NCBI GenBank assembly: GCA_034432855.1
Contig: DAOUBA010000021.1
Location: 1 to 27,587 of the forward strand
Direction of reading: 5' to 3'
Length of the DNA: 27,587 nt
Source: DAOUBA01 sp034432855
GTDB taxonomy: Bacteria > Chloroflexota > Anaerolineae > B4-G1
Shown here: positions 1 to 7,352 of the stretch, in pieces
Position numbering within the stretch: the first letter of the stretch is position 1
Layout of the letters: each line of letters opens with the position of its first letter
Position numbers and translations under genes: made by a program
The notes under the pieces: model-generated
The model's database searches: none
What the model saw: the letters and a program-made list of their open reading frames with translations, nothing else
What the model was told of the DNA's origin: nothing

Positions 1-1
1 C

Positions 2-3000
2 ACCCGCTGGGTCAAGGCCATGCGCTATTTCGTCTTCCTGTATCCGTTTTTCGTCATAATGGCGGCCTATGGGCTGAGCCGGCTGTGTCGTGCCGCCTCG
101 CGTGGATGGCGCCGCCTGGGGTACGAGCTTACGGCTGTGGTCGTGATCGGCTCGGCACTCTGGGCCTATGCGGTATTCTCCATCTATCTGCGGCCTCACA
201 CCCGCATCGCTTCTTCGCGCTGGATCTGTGCCAACGTTCCACGGGGTGCCACTATCGCCACGGAGCATTGGGACTGGACGCCGCCACTGCCGGTGGATGG
301 CTGCAATCCCGGCGCGATCTATACGATGTTCGAGATGCAGCATTATGACGAGGACACGCCAGAAAAACGCGAGCGACTGTATTCCTGGCTGGATCAGGCC
401 GACTATATTGTGATCGGTAGCAATCGTATCTATGCCTCCGTCTCTCGCCTGCCGGCTCGCTATCCGCTGACGAATGCCTATTACCGGGCACTTTTTGCCG
501 GACAATTGGGCTTTGAACTGGTCGCTGATTTTACCTCACATCCTGCCATTGGCCCATTTCAATTCCCGGACCAAGAGAATCCCTGGCCGGTGATGAGGGC
601 GCAGTATGAGTACCAGCCTCCACGGATCATAGTATCATTGCCGCCAGCGGAGGAGGCTTTCAGTGTCTACGATCACCCGCGTGTAATGGTCTTTCGCAAG
701 ACGGCGGCGTATTCGCGCCAGCATGTAGAAGCGTTGTTGGGCGGTATTGACGTGGAGCACGCCATACACGGCCTGACGCCGCTAGAGGCCACCCGCTCCC
801 GCAACCTTTTGGAGTTTGATCCCCAGACCTGGGCTGAGCAGCAGGCCGGCGGCACCTGGTCGGAGATGTTCGATCGCAATAGCCTCCTCAATCGCTATCC
901 AGGGCTGGCGGCGTTCGCCTGGTGGGTCGTCGTGACGCTGTTAGGTTGGCTGGCCTTTCCACTGCTGTTCGTCGCGCTCCCTCGCCTGCGCGATCGCGGC
1001 TACGGCCTGGCGCGCGTGTTGGCCCTGCTGCTGATCGCCTACCTCGCCTGGCTGGCGGCCAGCCTGCACTTCTTGCCGAACACACGCGGCACAATCGTGC
1101 GCATGGTGCTACTCCTGGCGCTGGTTGGCGGCGGGGTGGGGTGGTTTTGGCGAAATGAACTGCGCCGCTTCTTGCGTGACCGCTGGCGATTGATCGCGCT
1201 GACCGAGGGATTGTTCGCGCTGCTGTACGTGCTATGGCTCGGCGTGCGCCTCTTGCAGCCCGACCTGTGGCATCCCAGCGTAGGCGGCGAGAAGCCGATG
1301 GACTTTGCCTACTTCAACGCCGTGCTCAAATCCACCTGGTTTCCGCCGTACAATCCCTGGTTCTCCGGCTCCACCATGAATTACTACTACTTCGGCTTCG
1401 TCTTCGTGGGCACGCTGGTCAAATTGATCGGCACCGTGCCGGCGATTGCTTACAATCTGGCTGTGCCATTGCTCTTTGCCCTGACCGGCATCGGGGCTTT
1501 TTCCGTCGCTCACAACTCCTTCGGTGGGCACAGGCGGGGCGCGGTCCTGGCGGGTCTTGCGGCGCTCGCGTTTACCGTCTTGCTTGGAAACCTGGGCGTT
1601 GTGCATTTGCTTGGCACCACACTCATCTCGCTGGGTCGGCCACAGTTCCTCAGCACGATCCCTGGTTTCCCTGAGGCCATTGCGTTCTTGCGGGGAGTAT
1701 GGCGGGTGGTTGTTCAAGGTGTTCCGCTTTCTATCGGCTCCTCGTCCTGGTATTGGCACCCGACCCGCATGATTCCCCATGGTGAGCTCGAGGCAGTGCC
1801 TATCACCGAGTTCCCCGCGTTCACTTTCCTGTATGGCGATCTGCACGCTAATATGATTGCTTTGCCGCTGACGTTCCTGGCATTGGGGCTGATCGTCTGT
1901 TGGGTTCACTCGCCGCGTCCCCATTGGGCCGGCCTGGCCCTGGGCGCCCTGGCGTTCGGTGCCTTCCTGCCGACGCACACGTGGGACTATCCGACGTACC
2001 TGTTGCTGGGTCTGGCAGCGCTGGCGCTCGGTGTGCTTGCCGTTCGACAAGTGCCCTTCGTTGGTCGCCTGAAAGCGTTTGTTAAGCGTGCGACCCTGCT
2101 CGTCGGCCTGTCCGTTCTGCTCTATCTGCCCTATCTTCAGAACTATGCGGCGGGTTACGCGGCGCTCACCCGCTGGCGGGGCTCGCGCACGCCAGTGGAG
2201 ATTTACCTCTGGATTCACGGCATCTTCCTTTTCCCATTGTTGACACGTCTGTTGATCGAGGTGTATCGCGCCTGTAGATTTGCTGTGCGTCGCCGGCTCT
2301 TTGCTGTGTTGGGGGGATTGGCCGTTGTATGCCTGATGGCTGCCGGTTTGGGTTTCTTGGGCTATGCCGTCGCTTGGGTGACGCTGCCGGCGATGGCTTT
2401 GACGGTGCTGCTTTTCTTCGTTCCAAAGATACCTGTGTCCCGGCGATTGCTCTGGCTGATGCTCGGCGGGGCCTTCGCTTTGGGCCTGGCTGCTGAGATC
2501 GTCGTGCTCCAGGGCGACGTATCGCGCATGAACACCGTCTTCCGTTTCTACCAGCAGGCGTGGGTGCTGATGGCAATTTCGGCCGGCGTGAGCCTGGTCT
2601 GGGTGTATGAACGTGCGCGGCGTTGGCGTGTGGAGTGGCGCCAACTCTGGTGGATCGGGATGGCGCTGCTTGCGCTGGGCGGCGCGCTCTTCCTGCCCTG
2701 TGGTATTCGTGGTCGTGCGATTGATCGCATGTCGCCGCAGACCGGCCTGACGCTTGACGGTATGGCCTTTATGCATACAAGCACCGTTTGGGACGGTGTC
2801 CGTGGCAACGAGCGAAGAATTTCACTGGAGGGCGACTATTATGCCATCCGGTGGATGCAGGACCACATCCAGGGTTCTCCGGTGATCCTGGAGGGGTTGA
2901 GTTGGAGGGAGTACCTGTGGAGCAACCGTGTCTCGATCCATACCGGCCTGCCGGCGGTAGTAGGCTGGAGTTGGCATCAGAGGCAGCAACGTTCGGCGGT

Positions 3001-3250
3001 GAAGGCGCTGGTGGCTCAGGTCGAGCAGCGGCGCAGCGACGTGAACGAATGCTACGACACGACCGATCTCTCTCGTGCGATGGACATCTTGAATCACTAC
3101 AGAGTGCGCTACGTCTATGTTGGTGACTATGAACGGGCCTACTACCGGCCTGAGGGCCTGTCCAAGTTCGACAAGATGGTCGCTCAGGGACTTTTGCGGG
3201 CGGTGTACGATGATCGGGGGGTGAAGATATACGAGGTGATGGGGCGCTAG
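2..3250 (+). CDS. GT39-like/DUF2298 (Chlor_Arch_YYY) fusion membrane protein, 5' partial
   Basis: The reading frame stays open from base 2 to the first ATG at 20, and the protein begins in the middle of a membrane helix (RYFVFLYPFFVIMAAYG). The true start therefore lies left of the window. Residues 1-290 (counted from the ATG at 20) look like the last helices and extracytoplasmic tail of a GT39-like GT-C glycosyltransferase. About residue 300 to the end is a DUF2298/Chlor_Arch_YYY domain with many helices. Segments shared with the paralogue at 4671-7352 are GGEKPMDFAYFNAVL, the loop motif GDLHANM (D607, H609), RMNTVFRFY and HTGLPAVVGW. The family occurs in Chloroflexota and haloarchaea next to Agl23-like proteins. 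A role in lipid-linked sugar transfer to the cell surface is inferred. The fusion is supported by one uninterrupted frame. Confidence 0.85.
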   Translation, partial: TRWVKAMRYFVFLYPFFVIMAAYGLSRLCRAASRGWRRLGYELTAVVVIGSALWAYAVFSIYLRPHTRIASSRWICANVPRGATIATEHWDWTPPLPVDGCNPGAIYTMFEMQHYDEDTPEKRERLYSWLDQADYIVIGSNRIYASVSRLPARYPLTNAYYRALFAGQLGFELVADFTSHPAIGPFQFPDQENPWPVMRAQYEYQPPRIIVSLPPAEEAFSVYDHPRVMVFRKTAAYSRQHVEALLGGIDVEHAIHGLTPLEATRSRNLLEFDPQTWAEQQAGGTWSEMFDRNSLLNRYPGLAAFAWWVVVTLLGWLAFPLLFVALPRLRDRGYGLARVLALLLIAYLAWLAASLHFLPNTRGTIVRMVLLLALVGGGVGWFWRNELRRFLRDRWRLIALTEGLFALLYVLWLGVRLLQPDLWHPSVGGEKPMDFAYFNAVLKSTWFPPYNPWFSGSTMNYYYFGFVFVGTLVKLIGTVPAIAYNLAVPLLFALTGIGAFSVAHNSFGGHRRGAVLAGLAALAFTVLLGNLGVVHLLGTTLISLGRPQFLSTIPGFPEAIAFLRGVWRVVVQGVPLSIGSSSWYWHPTRMIPHGELEAVPITEFPAFTFLYGDLHANMIALPLTFLALGLIVCWVHSPRPHWAGLALGALAFGAFLPTHTWDYPTYLLLGLAALALGVLAVRQVPFVGRLKAFVKRATLLVGLSVLLYLPYLQNYAAGYAALTRWRGSRTPVEIYLWIHGIFLFPLLTRLLIEVYRACRFAVRRRLFAVLGGLAVVCLMAAGLGFLGYAVAWVTLPAMALTVLLFFVPKIPVSRRLLWLMLGGAFALGLAAEIVVLQGDVSRMNTVFRFYQQAWVLMAISAGVSLVWVYERARRWRVEWRQLWWIGMALLALGGALFLPCGIRGRAIDRMSPQTGLTLDGMAFMHTSTVWDGVRGNERRISLEGDYYAIRWMQDHIQGSPVILEGLSWREYLWSNRVSIHTGLPAVVGWSWHQRQQRSAVKALVAQVEQRRSDVNECYDTTDLSRAMDILNHYRVRYVYVGDYERAYYRPEGLSKFDKMVAQGLLRAVYDDRGVKIYEVMGR

Positions 3251-3274
3251 GCGGTTTTGCTGTTCGGCGTTTGA

Positions 3275-3496
3275 GATGGTTCATATTGTCGCCAGGCAGC
3301 AGGTGCAGGTGCACAGGCGACCGGTTTTTCAGTGCAGCCAAATTGGATGCAACGCTACGAGAGTCTGGGATTGGGCTGGATGGATGCCTTTATCGTCGCC
3401 ACAGCGCACCAGGCCGGCTTGATCACGTTGACACGGGACACTCGTCTGGCAAACTGCCTTGCTGATGAGGCGCGGTTTGTCGTCTATAATCTGTAG
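3275..3496 (+). pseudogene. Remnant of a PIN-domain (VapC-like) protein, C-terminal end only
   Basis: This lies in the 323-bp gap between the first DUF2298 gene and the sigma factor. The frame is open from 3275 (after a TGA at 3272) to the TAG at 3494-3496. From the ATG at 3347 it gives 49 residues including GLGWMDAFIVATAHQAGL and TLTRDTRLAN. This is the pattern of the last part of PIN-domain nucleases: an Asp followed by A-x-I-x-A-x-A, then a T-x-D-type strand. The N-terminal metal-binding Asp and the rest of the fold are missing. A neighbouring frame upstream (about 3273-3340) reads EMVHIVARQQVQVHRRPVF, which could be a frameshifted earlier part, but that is speculative. No antitoxin gene is visible. 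I see a decayed toxin-type gene, not a working one. Confidence 0.5.
3485..3490 (+). promoter_or_regulatory. Possible -10 box upstream of the ECF sigma gene
   Basis: A TATAAT hexamer lies 84 bp before the chosen sigma-factor start at 3574. The only -35-like hexamer near it is TTGCTG (3459-3464) with a long 20-bp spacer, so the match is incomplete. It overlaps the end of the PIN remnant. It could start the sigma/anti-sigma/DUF2298/GT39 transcript, but the support is one hexamer. Confidence 0.25.
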
Positions 3497-3542
3497 CATG
3501 CCTGAGATCGGTGTTGCCTTGCCTCACAAATCTCCCGCTGGC

Positions 3543-3562
3543 TGTGTACATGTGTGTACATG
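3543..3562 (+). repeat. Perfect 10-bp direct repeat just before the ECF sigma start
   Basis: The unit TGTGTACATG occurs twice back to back, each copy holding the palindrome TGTACA, so the two palindromes are exactly one helical turn apart. The pair ends 11 bp before the ATG at 3574. This geometry would suit an operator, but it could equally be a small tandem repeat like others in this window. No regulator is assigned. Confidence 0.4.
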
Positions 3563-3573
3563 TGAGTGTGCCG

Positions 3574-4158
3574 ATGAGTGACGCAGAAACCATTGCGCGT
3601 GCCTTGAATGGGGATGAAGCGGCGCAACAGGTGCTCTATCAGACGCACTATGCTTCTGCATTTCGTCTGGCCTACTTGCTGCTTCAGGATGCCTGTGACG
3701 CCGAGGAGGTGGTGCAAGACGCGTTTGTCTACGTCTTGCGTAATCTGCGCCGCTACGATCCCGCGCGCGGGTCCTTCTGGGTCTGGCTGCGCGTGGCCCT
3801 GGTGAGCCGTTGCCGCAATAAGCATCGCCGGCAGCGGTTCCGGCTCGTTGCTCTGGAGACGCTGGATGTCAGCCCCCAGTGCCGAGCTGACGATCCATCT
3901 TCCCTGTTGGAAACGAGGAGCGCGCAGCGGATGGTGTGGGAAGCGTTGCGGCGGGTCAGTCCAGGTGCGCGGGATGCGCTGGTGCTTCGTTACTACGAGG
4001 GCCTATCGTATGAGGAGATCGCATGGGTTCTGGGTTGTTCGCCGGAGGCGGCTCGAGCCCGGGTGACCAACGGGAAAGTGCAGTTACGCCGTCTGTTGGC
4101 TGCGTCAGAGGAAGGGGTTTTGAGGGGTGCAGTATGTGTTGCGGGAGCGGACGGATGA
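3574..4158 (+). CDS. RNA polymerase sigma factor, ECF subfamily (sigma-70 family)
   Basis: This 194-residue protein would direct RNA polymerase to a specific promoter set. Sigma region 2 spans about residues 20-80 and includes DAEEVVQDAFVYVLRNL, with the basic RCRNKHRR stretch after it. Region 4 spans about residues 115-170 (VSPGARDALVLRYYEGLSYE, then a helix-turn-helix containing EEIAWVLGCSPEAARARV). The reading frame can be extended to a GTG at 3511, but that adds 21 residues unlike the family and reads through the TGTACATG repeat. I therefore chose the ATG at 3574, although its ribosome site is weak. The stop overlaps the next start as ATGA (4155-4158), which ties it to the anti-sigma gene. 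Its position among glycosyltransferase genes suggests it controls surface-glycan genes; this is inference. Confidence 0.88.
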   Translation: MSDAETIARALNGDEAAQQVLYQTHYASAFRLAYLLLQDACDAEEVVQDAFVYVLRNLRRYDPARGSFWVWLRVALVSRCRNKHRRQRFRLVALETLDVSPQCRADDPSSLLETRSAQRMVWEALRRVSPGARDALVLRYYEGLSYEEIAWVLGCSPEAARARVTNGKVQLRRLLAASEEGVLRGAVCVAGADG

Positions 4159-4664
4159 GCAGGATGCATCCGCGAGAGATGGAATTGGCCCGTGCGAGCG
4201 ATGGTGAGTGCGGCGTAGGTATCGTAGAGCACGTGCGCCAGTGTGCTCACTGCCGCAGCGTCGTTGCCGACTACCGCTGGCTGGAAGACAAACTTGGGGT
4301 TGTGCTGAGAGCAGCGGCCGGCGCGGTGCCTGTGCCGCATTCGGGATGGCAGGCTGTGCAAGGGCACATTTCCGTCAACCAGCAGCGTCTGGTTACGAGT
4401 CGTCGTCTGTCCGTTGCCGTCAGTGTTATGCTGGCGGCTTGCATCATGCTCGTTGTTTTCCCGATTCCGGAGATGGCAGTTGGCGCGATGCAGACATTGC
4501 CGCCTGGGGCGGCGCTGGCGCCATGGCCGGTCACCTCATCGATTTCTGGCGAGAGGTGCAGTGCGGCTATGACTCCTACACCTGCGCTATCGGGTAGGGC
4601 AGACCTGGCACCCCCGCTTTGGCCGCCTCCTACCCAGCCCCAGCCTGATGTTTGGCGTCCTTGA
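4155..4664 (+). CDS. Zinc-finger anti-sigma factor, single-pass membrane protein
   Basis: This is a 169-residue protein. The N-terminal cytoplasmic part carries the ZAS-type motif H26-x3-C30-x2-C33 (EHVRQCAHC), typical of anti-sigma factors that hold an ECF sigma factor at the membrane. One hydrophobic helix follows at about residues 85-102 (LSVAVSVMLAACIMLVVF). The roughly 65-residue C-terminal tail is Pro/Thr/Ala-rich and probably extracytoplasmic. A longer frame begins at 4023 inside the sigma gene, but the ATG at 4155 gives the ATGA overlap expected of a sigma/anti-sigma pair. The next gene starts only 6 bp after its stop, so sigma, anti-sigma, DUF2298 and GT39 genes probably share a transcript. 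The signal that it senses is not visible. Confidence 0.75.
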   Translation: MSRMHPREMELARASDGECGVGIVEHVRQCAHCRSVVADYRWLEDKLGVVLRAAAGAVPVPHSGWQAVQGHISVNQQRLVTSRRLSVAVSVMLAACIMLVVFPIPEMAVGAMQTLPPGAALAPWPVTSSISGERCSAAMTPTPALSGRADLAPPLWPPPTQPQPDVWRP

Positions 4665-4670
4665 TGTCCG

Positions 4671-7352
4671 ATGAACCAAGTGGTTTTTGCATTGCGTTGG
4701 TATTTTGTGTCCCAGGTCTTTGGCCTTGCGGCGTTGCCGCTGGCCCTGCGTCTTTTCCGCTACCTGCCAGATCGTGGTTACGGTCTCTCCAAACCTCTGG
4801 GCCTGCTGCTGGCCGGGTGGGCCTTTTGGCTGCTGACCACCTTCGGTTGGACGCACAACACGGCCGGCGGCATCCTCGTGGCACTGGCACTTCTCGCTGC
4901 CGCAGGTCTTGCCCTCCACCTGTCAACCAACCAACCAGCAAACAAACAAACCAACAAACTAACCAACAAACAAACCAACAAACTAACCAACAAACTGACC
5001 AACCAACTTTCCTGGCGCACCATCATTGCGGTTGAAATCGTATTCGCCGTTGCCTTCGCGGCTTGGTGCGTGGTGCGTGCCCACATGCCCAATATTGAGA
5101 CTGCCGGCGGCGAGAAATGGATGGAGAGTGCCTTTCTGAATGCCGTCTTGCGTTCCGATACTTTCCCGCCCCATGACCCCTGGCTTTCCGGTTTTGCCAT
5201 CTCGTATTACTACTTTGGCTACGTTATCATAGCCATGCTCACCCGTCTGGCAGCCGTTCCGTCTCCGATCGCTTTCAATCTGGGGATCGCCACGTTGTTC
5301 GCGTTAACCTGCACGGGAGCCTTTAGCCTCGTCTACAATCTCATTGCTGCAGAGGGCGCTCTTTTTGGCGGGCGGCTGAGAAAAACAACGGCTATTGTGG
5401 GTGGCCTGTTGGGCCCGCTGCTGGTGGCCGTGATGGGCAACCTGGAAGGGTTGTTAGAGGTGTTGCATGCGCGCGGCATTGGTTCGGCAGCCCTCTGGGC
5501 CTGGCTTGACATCGAGAATATCAATGGGCCGCCCGTCCCTTTCTCTCAGGGCAGTTGGCTGCCGCAACGCTTCTTCTGGTGGTGGCAGGCCTCCCGCGTG
5601 CTACAGGATTATACCCCCTGGGGTGACAGACTGACGGTGATAGACGAGTTTCCCTCCTTTAGTTTCATCTTGGGCGACATGCACCCGCACGTTCTGGGGT
5701 TGCCGTTTGTGCTTCTCGCCCTTGCCCTGGCGCTCAACCTCTACTTGCGAAGTACACATCACGCATCACGCATCACGCATCACGATTCACGATTTGCAAT
5801 TCGCAATCTGCAATCTGCGATCTGCAATCTGCCTTTGGACTTTAGGCTTTGGGAATTCCCTATCTACGCCATCTGCCTGGGCGGCCTGGGGTTCCTCAAC
5901 ACCTGGGACTTTCCCATCTACCTGTTCGTCGTCTCTGTCGCCTACACGCTCGCCAGTCTGCGCAATACGCAATACCCATTACGCATCACGCATTACGTTT
6001 CACGTTTCATGCTTTTTTTCCTCTCCCTTCTCATCGCTGGCGCCCTGCTCTACTTTCCGTTCTGGCTCGGTTTCCAATCCCAGGCAGGGGGTCTGCTCCC
6101 CAATCTGTTCAATGGCACGCGACTGCCTCACTTTCTGGTGATGTTCGGCCCGCTGATCTTTATCGCCGCGGCCTTCGTCGTTGGTCAAGCGCGACGAGAG
6201 CGCGTGCGGGTCGGTGGGTTGACCCTGTGGACGCTGGTCCTGTTTGTCGGTATCATCGGAGTGTTGGCAGTTGTGTTGGGCCTCGTCGTGCTGCTGATCG
6301 TGGCGGGAGTAATCCCCTTGCAGGGTCCGGCGGCCTATCTGGTGGCCTGGCTGCGCAACGAGCCGATCCCTGGCTTGGCAGATGTATCCGGCACGTTGAT
6401 CAAGCGCAGTCTGATGGCGCGGTTTATTGATCCCGCGATACTGGAGCCGCGCCCGTTTCTTACCTACGTTGGTGTGCTGATCGGTGCGATCTTGGGCTCG
6501 CCGCTGTGGGTTGTTGTGGGCCTGATCGCTCTTATTGTTGCTGCGGCCCTGATTCTCTTGCGCTCGCATGCTGTGCGCCCCGATCCATCCACTGAAGAGA
6601 ATTCACCATCTGCTGTTCGTGATTTCGTCTTGCTCCTCCTCGCCATCGGCGCGCTGTTGGCGCTCAGCGTTGAGTACGTTTATTTGCGCGATGTCTACAA
6701 CCATCGGATGAACACCGTTTTCAAATTCTATTTCCAGACCTGGGTGTTGTGGGGAGTTGCTGGCGCGTATGCACTGGTGGACATAATTCGGCGGCATAGC
6801 AGAATGCTTGTGGCCATCGCCGGGTTGCTCATCCTTGCCGGGCTGATCTACCCACTGTTGGCGATCCCGGCTCGCGCCCGCGAATACGGCGGCCCACCGA
6901 CGCTCGATGGTACGGCCTACTTGGCTCAAGTCCAACCAGATGACTATGCCGCGATTGCCTGGCTCAATGAACATGTAGGCGGTGCTCCCGTAATTCTTGA
7001 GGCGCCCGGTAGCGAGTACCGTAGTTGGGTTTACGAGGGGCGCATCTCGGCCCATACCGGACTTCCTACACTTCTAGGGTGGGGTGGTCATGAAAACCAG
7101 TGGCGCGGGAATTACGATGAGCCGGCCCGCCGCGAGCCGGATATCGAAAGACTCTACACCAGTACAGACTTGACCGAGGTCTTGACCCTGCTGAAGAAGT
7201 ATGATATACAATACGTCTACATCGGGCCGCTCGAACGCAGCCGCTATCTGGCTGATGGCCTGGCGAAATTTGCCACCCTGATGGATGTGGTCTATGATAC
7301 TGGCGCTGTAACGATTTATCGCTACCGTCCACTCCCGGATGCCCGACCATGA
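4671..7352 (+). CDS. DUF2298 / Chlor_Arch_YYY polytopic membrane protein
   Basis: This 893-residue, many-helix protein is paralogous to the DUF2298 part of the gene ending at 3250. Shared landmarks are AGGEKWMESAFLNAVLRSD, FPPHDPWLSG, the loop motif GDMHPHVLGLP (D336, H338), RMNTVFKFYFQTWVLW and HTGLPTLLGW. The family is found with GT-C glycosyltransferases and Agl23-like proteins and is thought to serve lipid-linked sugar transfer; its exact reaction is not established. Three loops are filled by low-complexity peptides from short DNA arrays: Asn/Thr/Lys/Gln-rich at residues 87-113, and His/Ser/Arg/Ile-type at about 362-388 and 431-447. All three keep the frame and fall between hydrophobic segments. 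The start is 6 bp after the anti-sigma stop with little ribosome site, suggesting coupling. The stop overlaps the next ATG (ATGA, 7349-7352). Confidence 0.88.
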   Translation: MNQVVFALRWYFVSQVFGLAALPLALRLFRYLPDRGYGLSKPLGLLLAGWAFWLLTTFGWTHNTAGGILVALALLAAAGLALHLSTNQPANKQTNKLTNKQTNKLTNKLTNQLSWRTIIAVEIVFAVAFAAWCVVRAHMPNIETAGGEKWMESAFLNAVLRSDTFPPHDPWLSGFAISYYYFGYVIIAMLTRLAAVPSPIAFNLGIATLFALTCTGAFSLVYNLIAAEGALFGGRLRKTTAIVGGLLGPLLVAVMGNLEGLLEVLHARGIGSAALWAWLDIENINGPPVPFSQGSWLPQRFFWWWQASRVLQDYTPWGDRLTVIDEFPSFSFILGDMHPHVLGLPFVLLALALALNLYLRSTHHASRITHHDSRFAIRNLQSAICNLPLDFRLWEFPIYAICLGGLGFLNTWDFPIYLFVVSVAYTLASLRNTQYPLRITHYVSRFMLFFLSLLIAGALLYFPFWLGFQSQAGGLLPNLFNGTRLPHFLVMFGPLIFIAAAFVVGQARRERVRVGGLTLWTLVLFVGIIGVLAVVLGLVVLLIVAGVIPLQGPAAYLVAWLRNEPIPGLADVSGTLIKRSLMARFIDPAILEPRPFLTYVGVLIGAILGSPLWVVVGLIALIVAAALILLRSHAVRPDPSTEENSPSAVRDFVLLLLAIGALLALSVEYVYLRDVYNHRMNTVFKFYFQTWVLWGVAGAYALVDIIRRHSRMLVAIAGLLILAGLIYPLLAIPARAREYGGPPTLDGTAYLAQVQPDDYAAIAWLNEHVGGAPVILEAPGSEYRSWVYEGRISAHTGLPTLLGWGGHENQWRGNYDEPARREPDIERLYTSTDLTEVLTLLKKYDIQYVYIGPLERSRYLADGLAKFATLMDVVYDTGAVTIYRYRPLPDARP
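4923..5009 (+). repeat. In-frame AACC/AAACT short tandem array, about 12-bp period
   Basis: The array is built of 4-bp A/C steps that settle into a 12-bp period, for example AACAAACAAACC alternating with AACAAACTAACC. Because 12 is a multiple of 3, it encodes a four-residue repeat (NKQT / NKLT). It sits between two hydrophobic segments of the DUF2298 protein. Related arrays lie at 7368-7405 and 7547-7583 in the next gene. Confidence 0.9.
5755..5831 (+). repeat. In-frame heptanucleotide array, 11 units
   Basis: Eleven 7-bp units run without a break. The unit drifts stepwise along the array, from CGCATCA through CGATTCA and CAATTCG to CAATCTG. The 7-bp period is not a multiple of 3, so the peptide repeats every 7 residues (21 bp), and the frame shows no stop. 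It lies in a loop of the DUF2298 protein (about residues 362-388). Confidence 0.9.
5961..6009 (+). repeat. In-frame heptanucleotide array, 7 units
   Basis: Seven 7-bp units run from two copies of CGCAATA through CCCATTA, CGCATCA and CGCATTA to two copies of CGTTTCA. The unit CGCATCA is shared with the array 130 bp upstream, so both belong to one repeat family. It encodes a loop of the DUF2298 protein (about residues 431-447) just before a hydrophobic helix. Confidence 0.88.

Noticed and set aside
1232..2776. 514-codon open frame on the minus strand opposite the first DUF2298 gene
   Set aside because: Its protein is Gln/Arg/His-rich with no recognisable domain or hydrophobic pattern, and the plus-strand frame is a clear family member. 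It is an antisense shadow.
3511..3573. GTG start at 3511 for the sigma factor
   Set aside because: The extra 21 residues are translated from the TGTACATG repeat and do not fit sigma region 2; the ATG at 3574 gives the normal N-terminus.
5755..6009. CRISPR-like repeats
   Set aside because: Units are 7 bp and directly tandem, with no spacers, and lie inside a coding gene.
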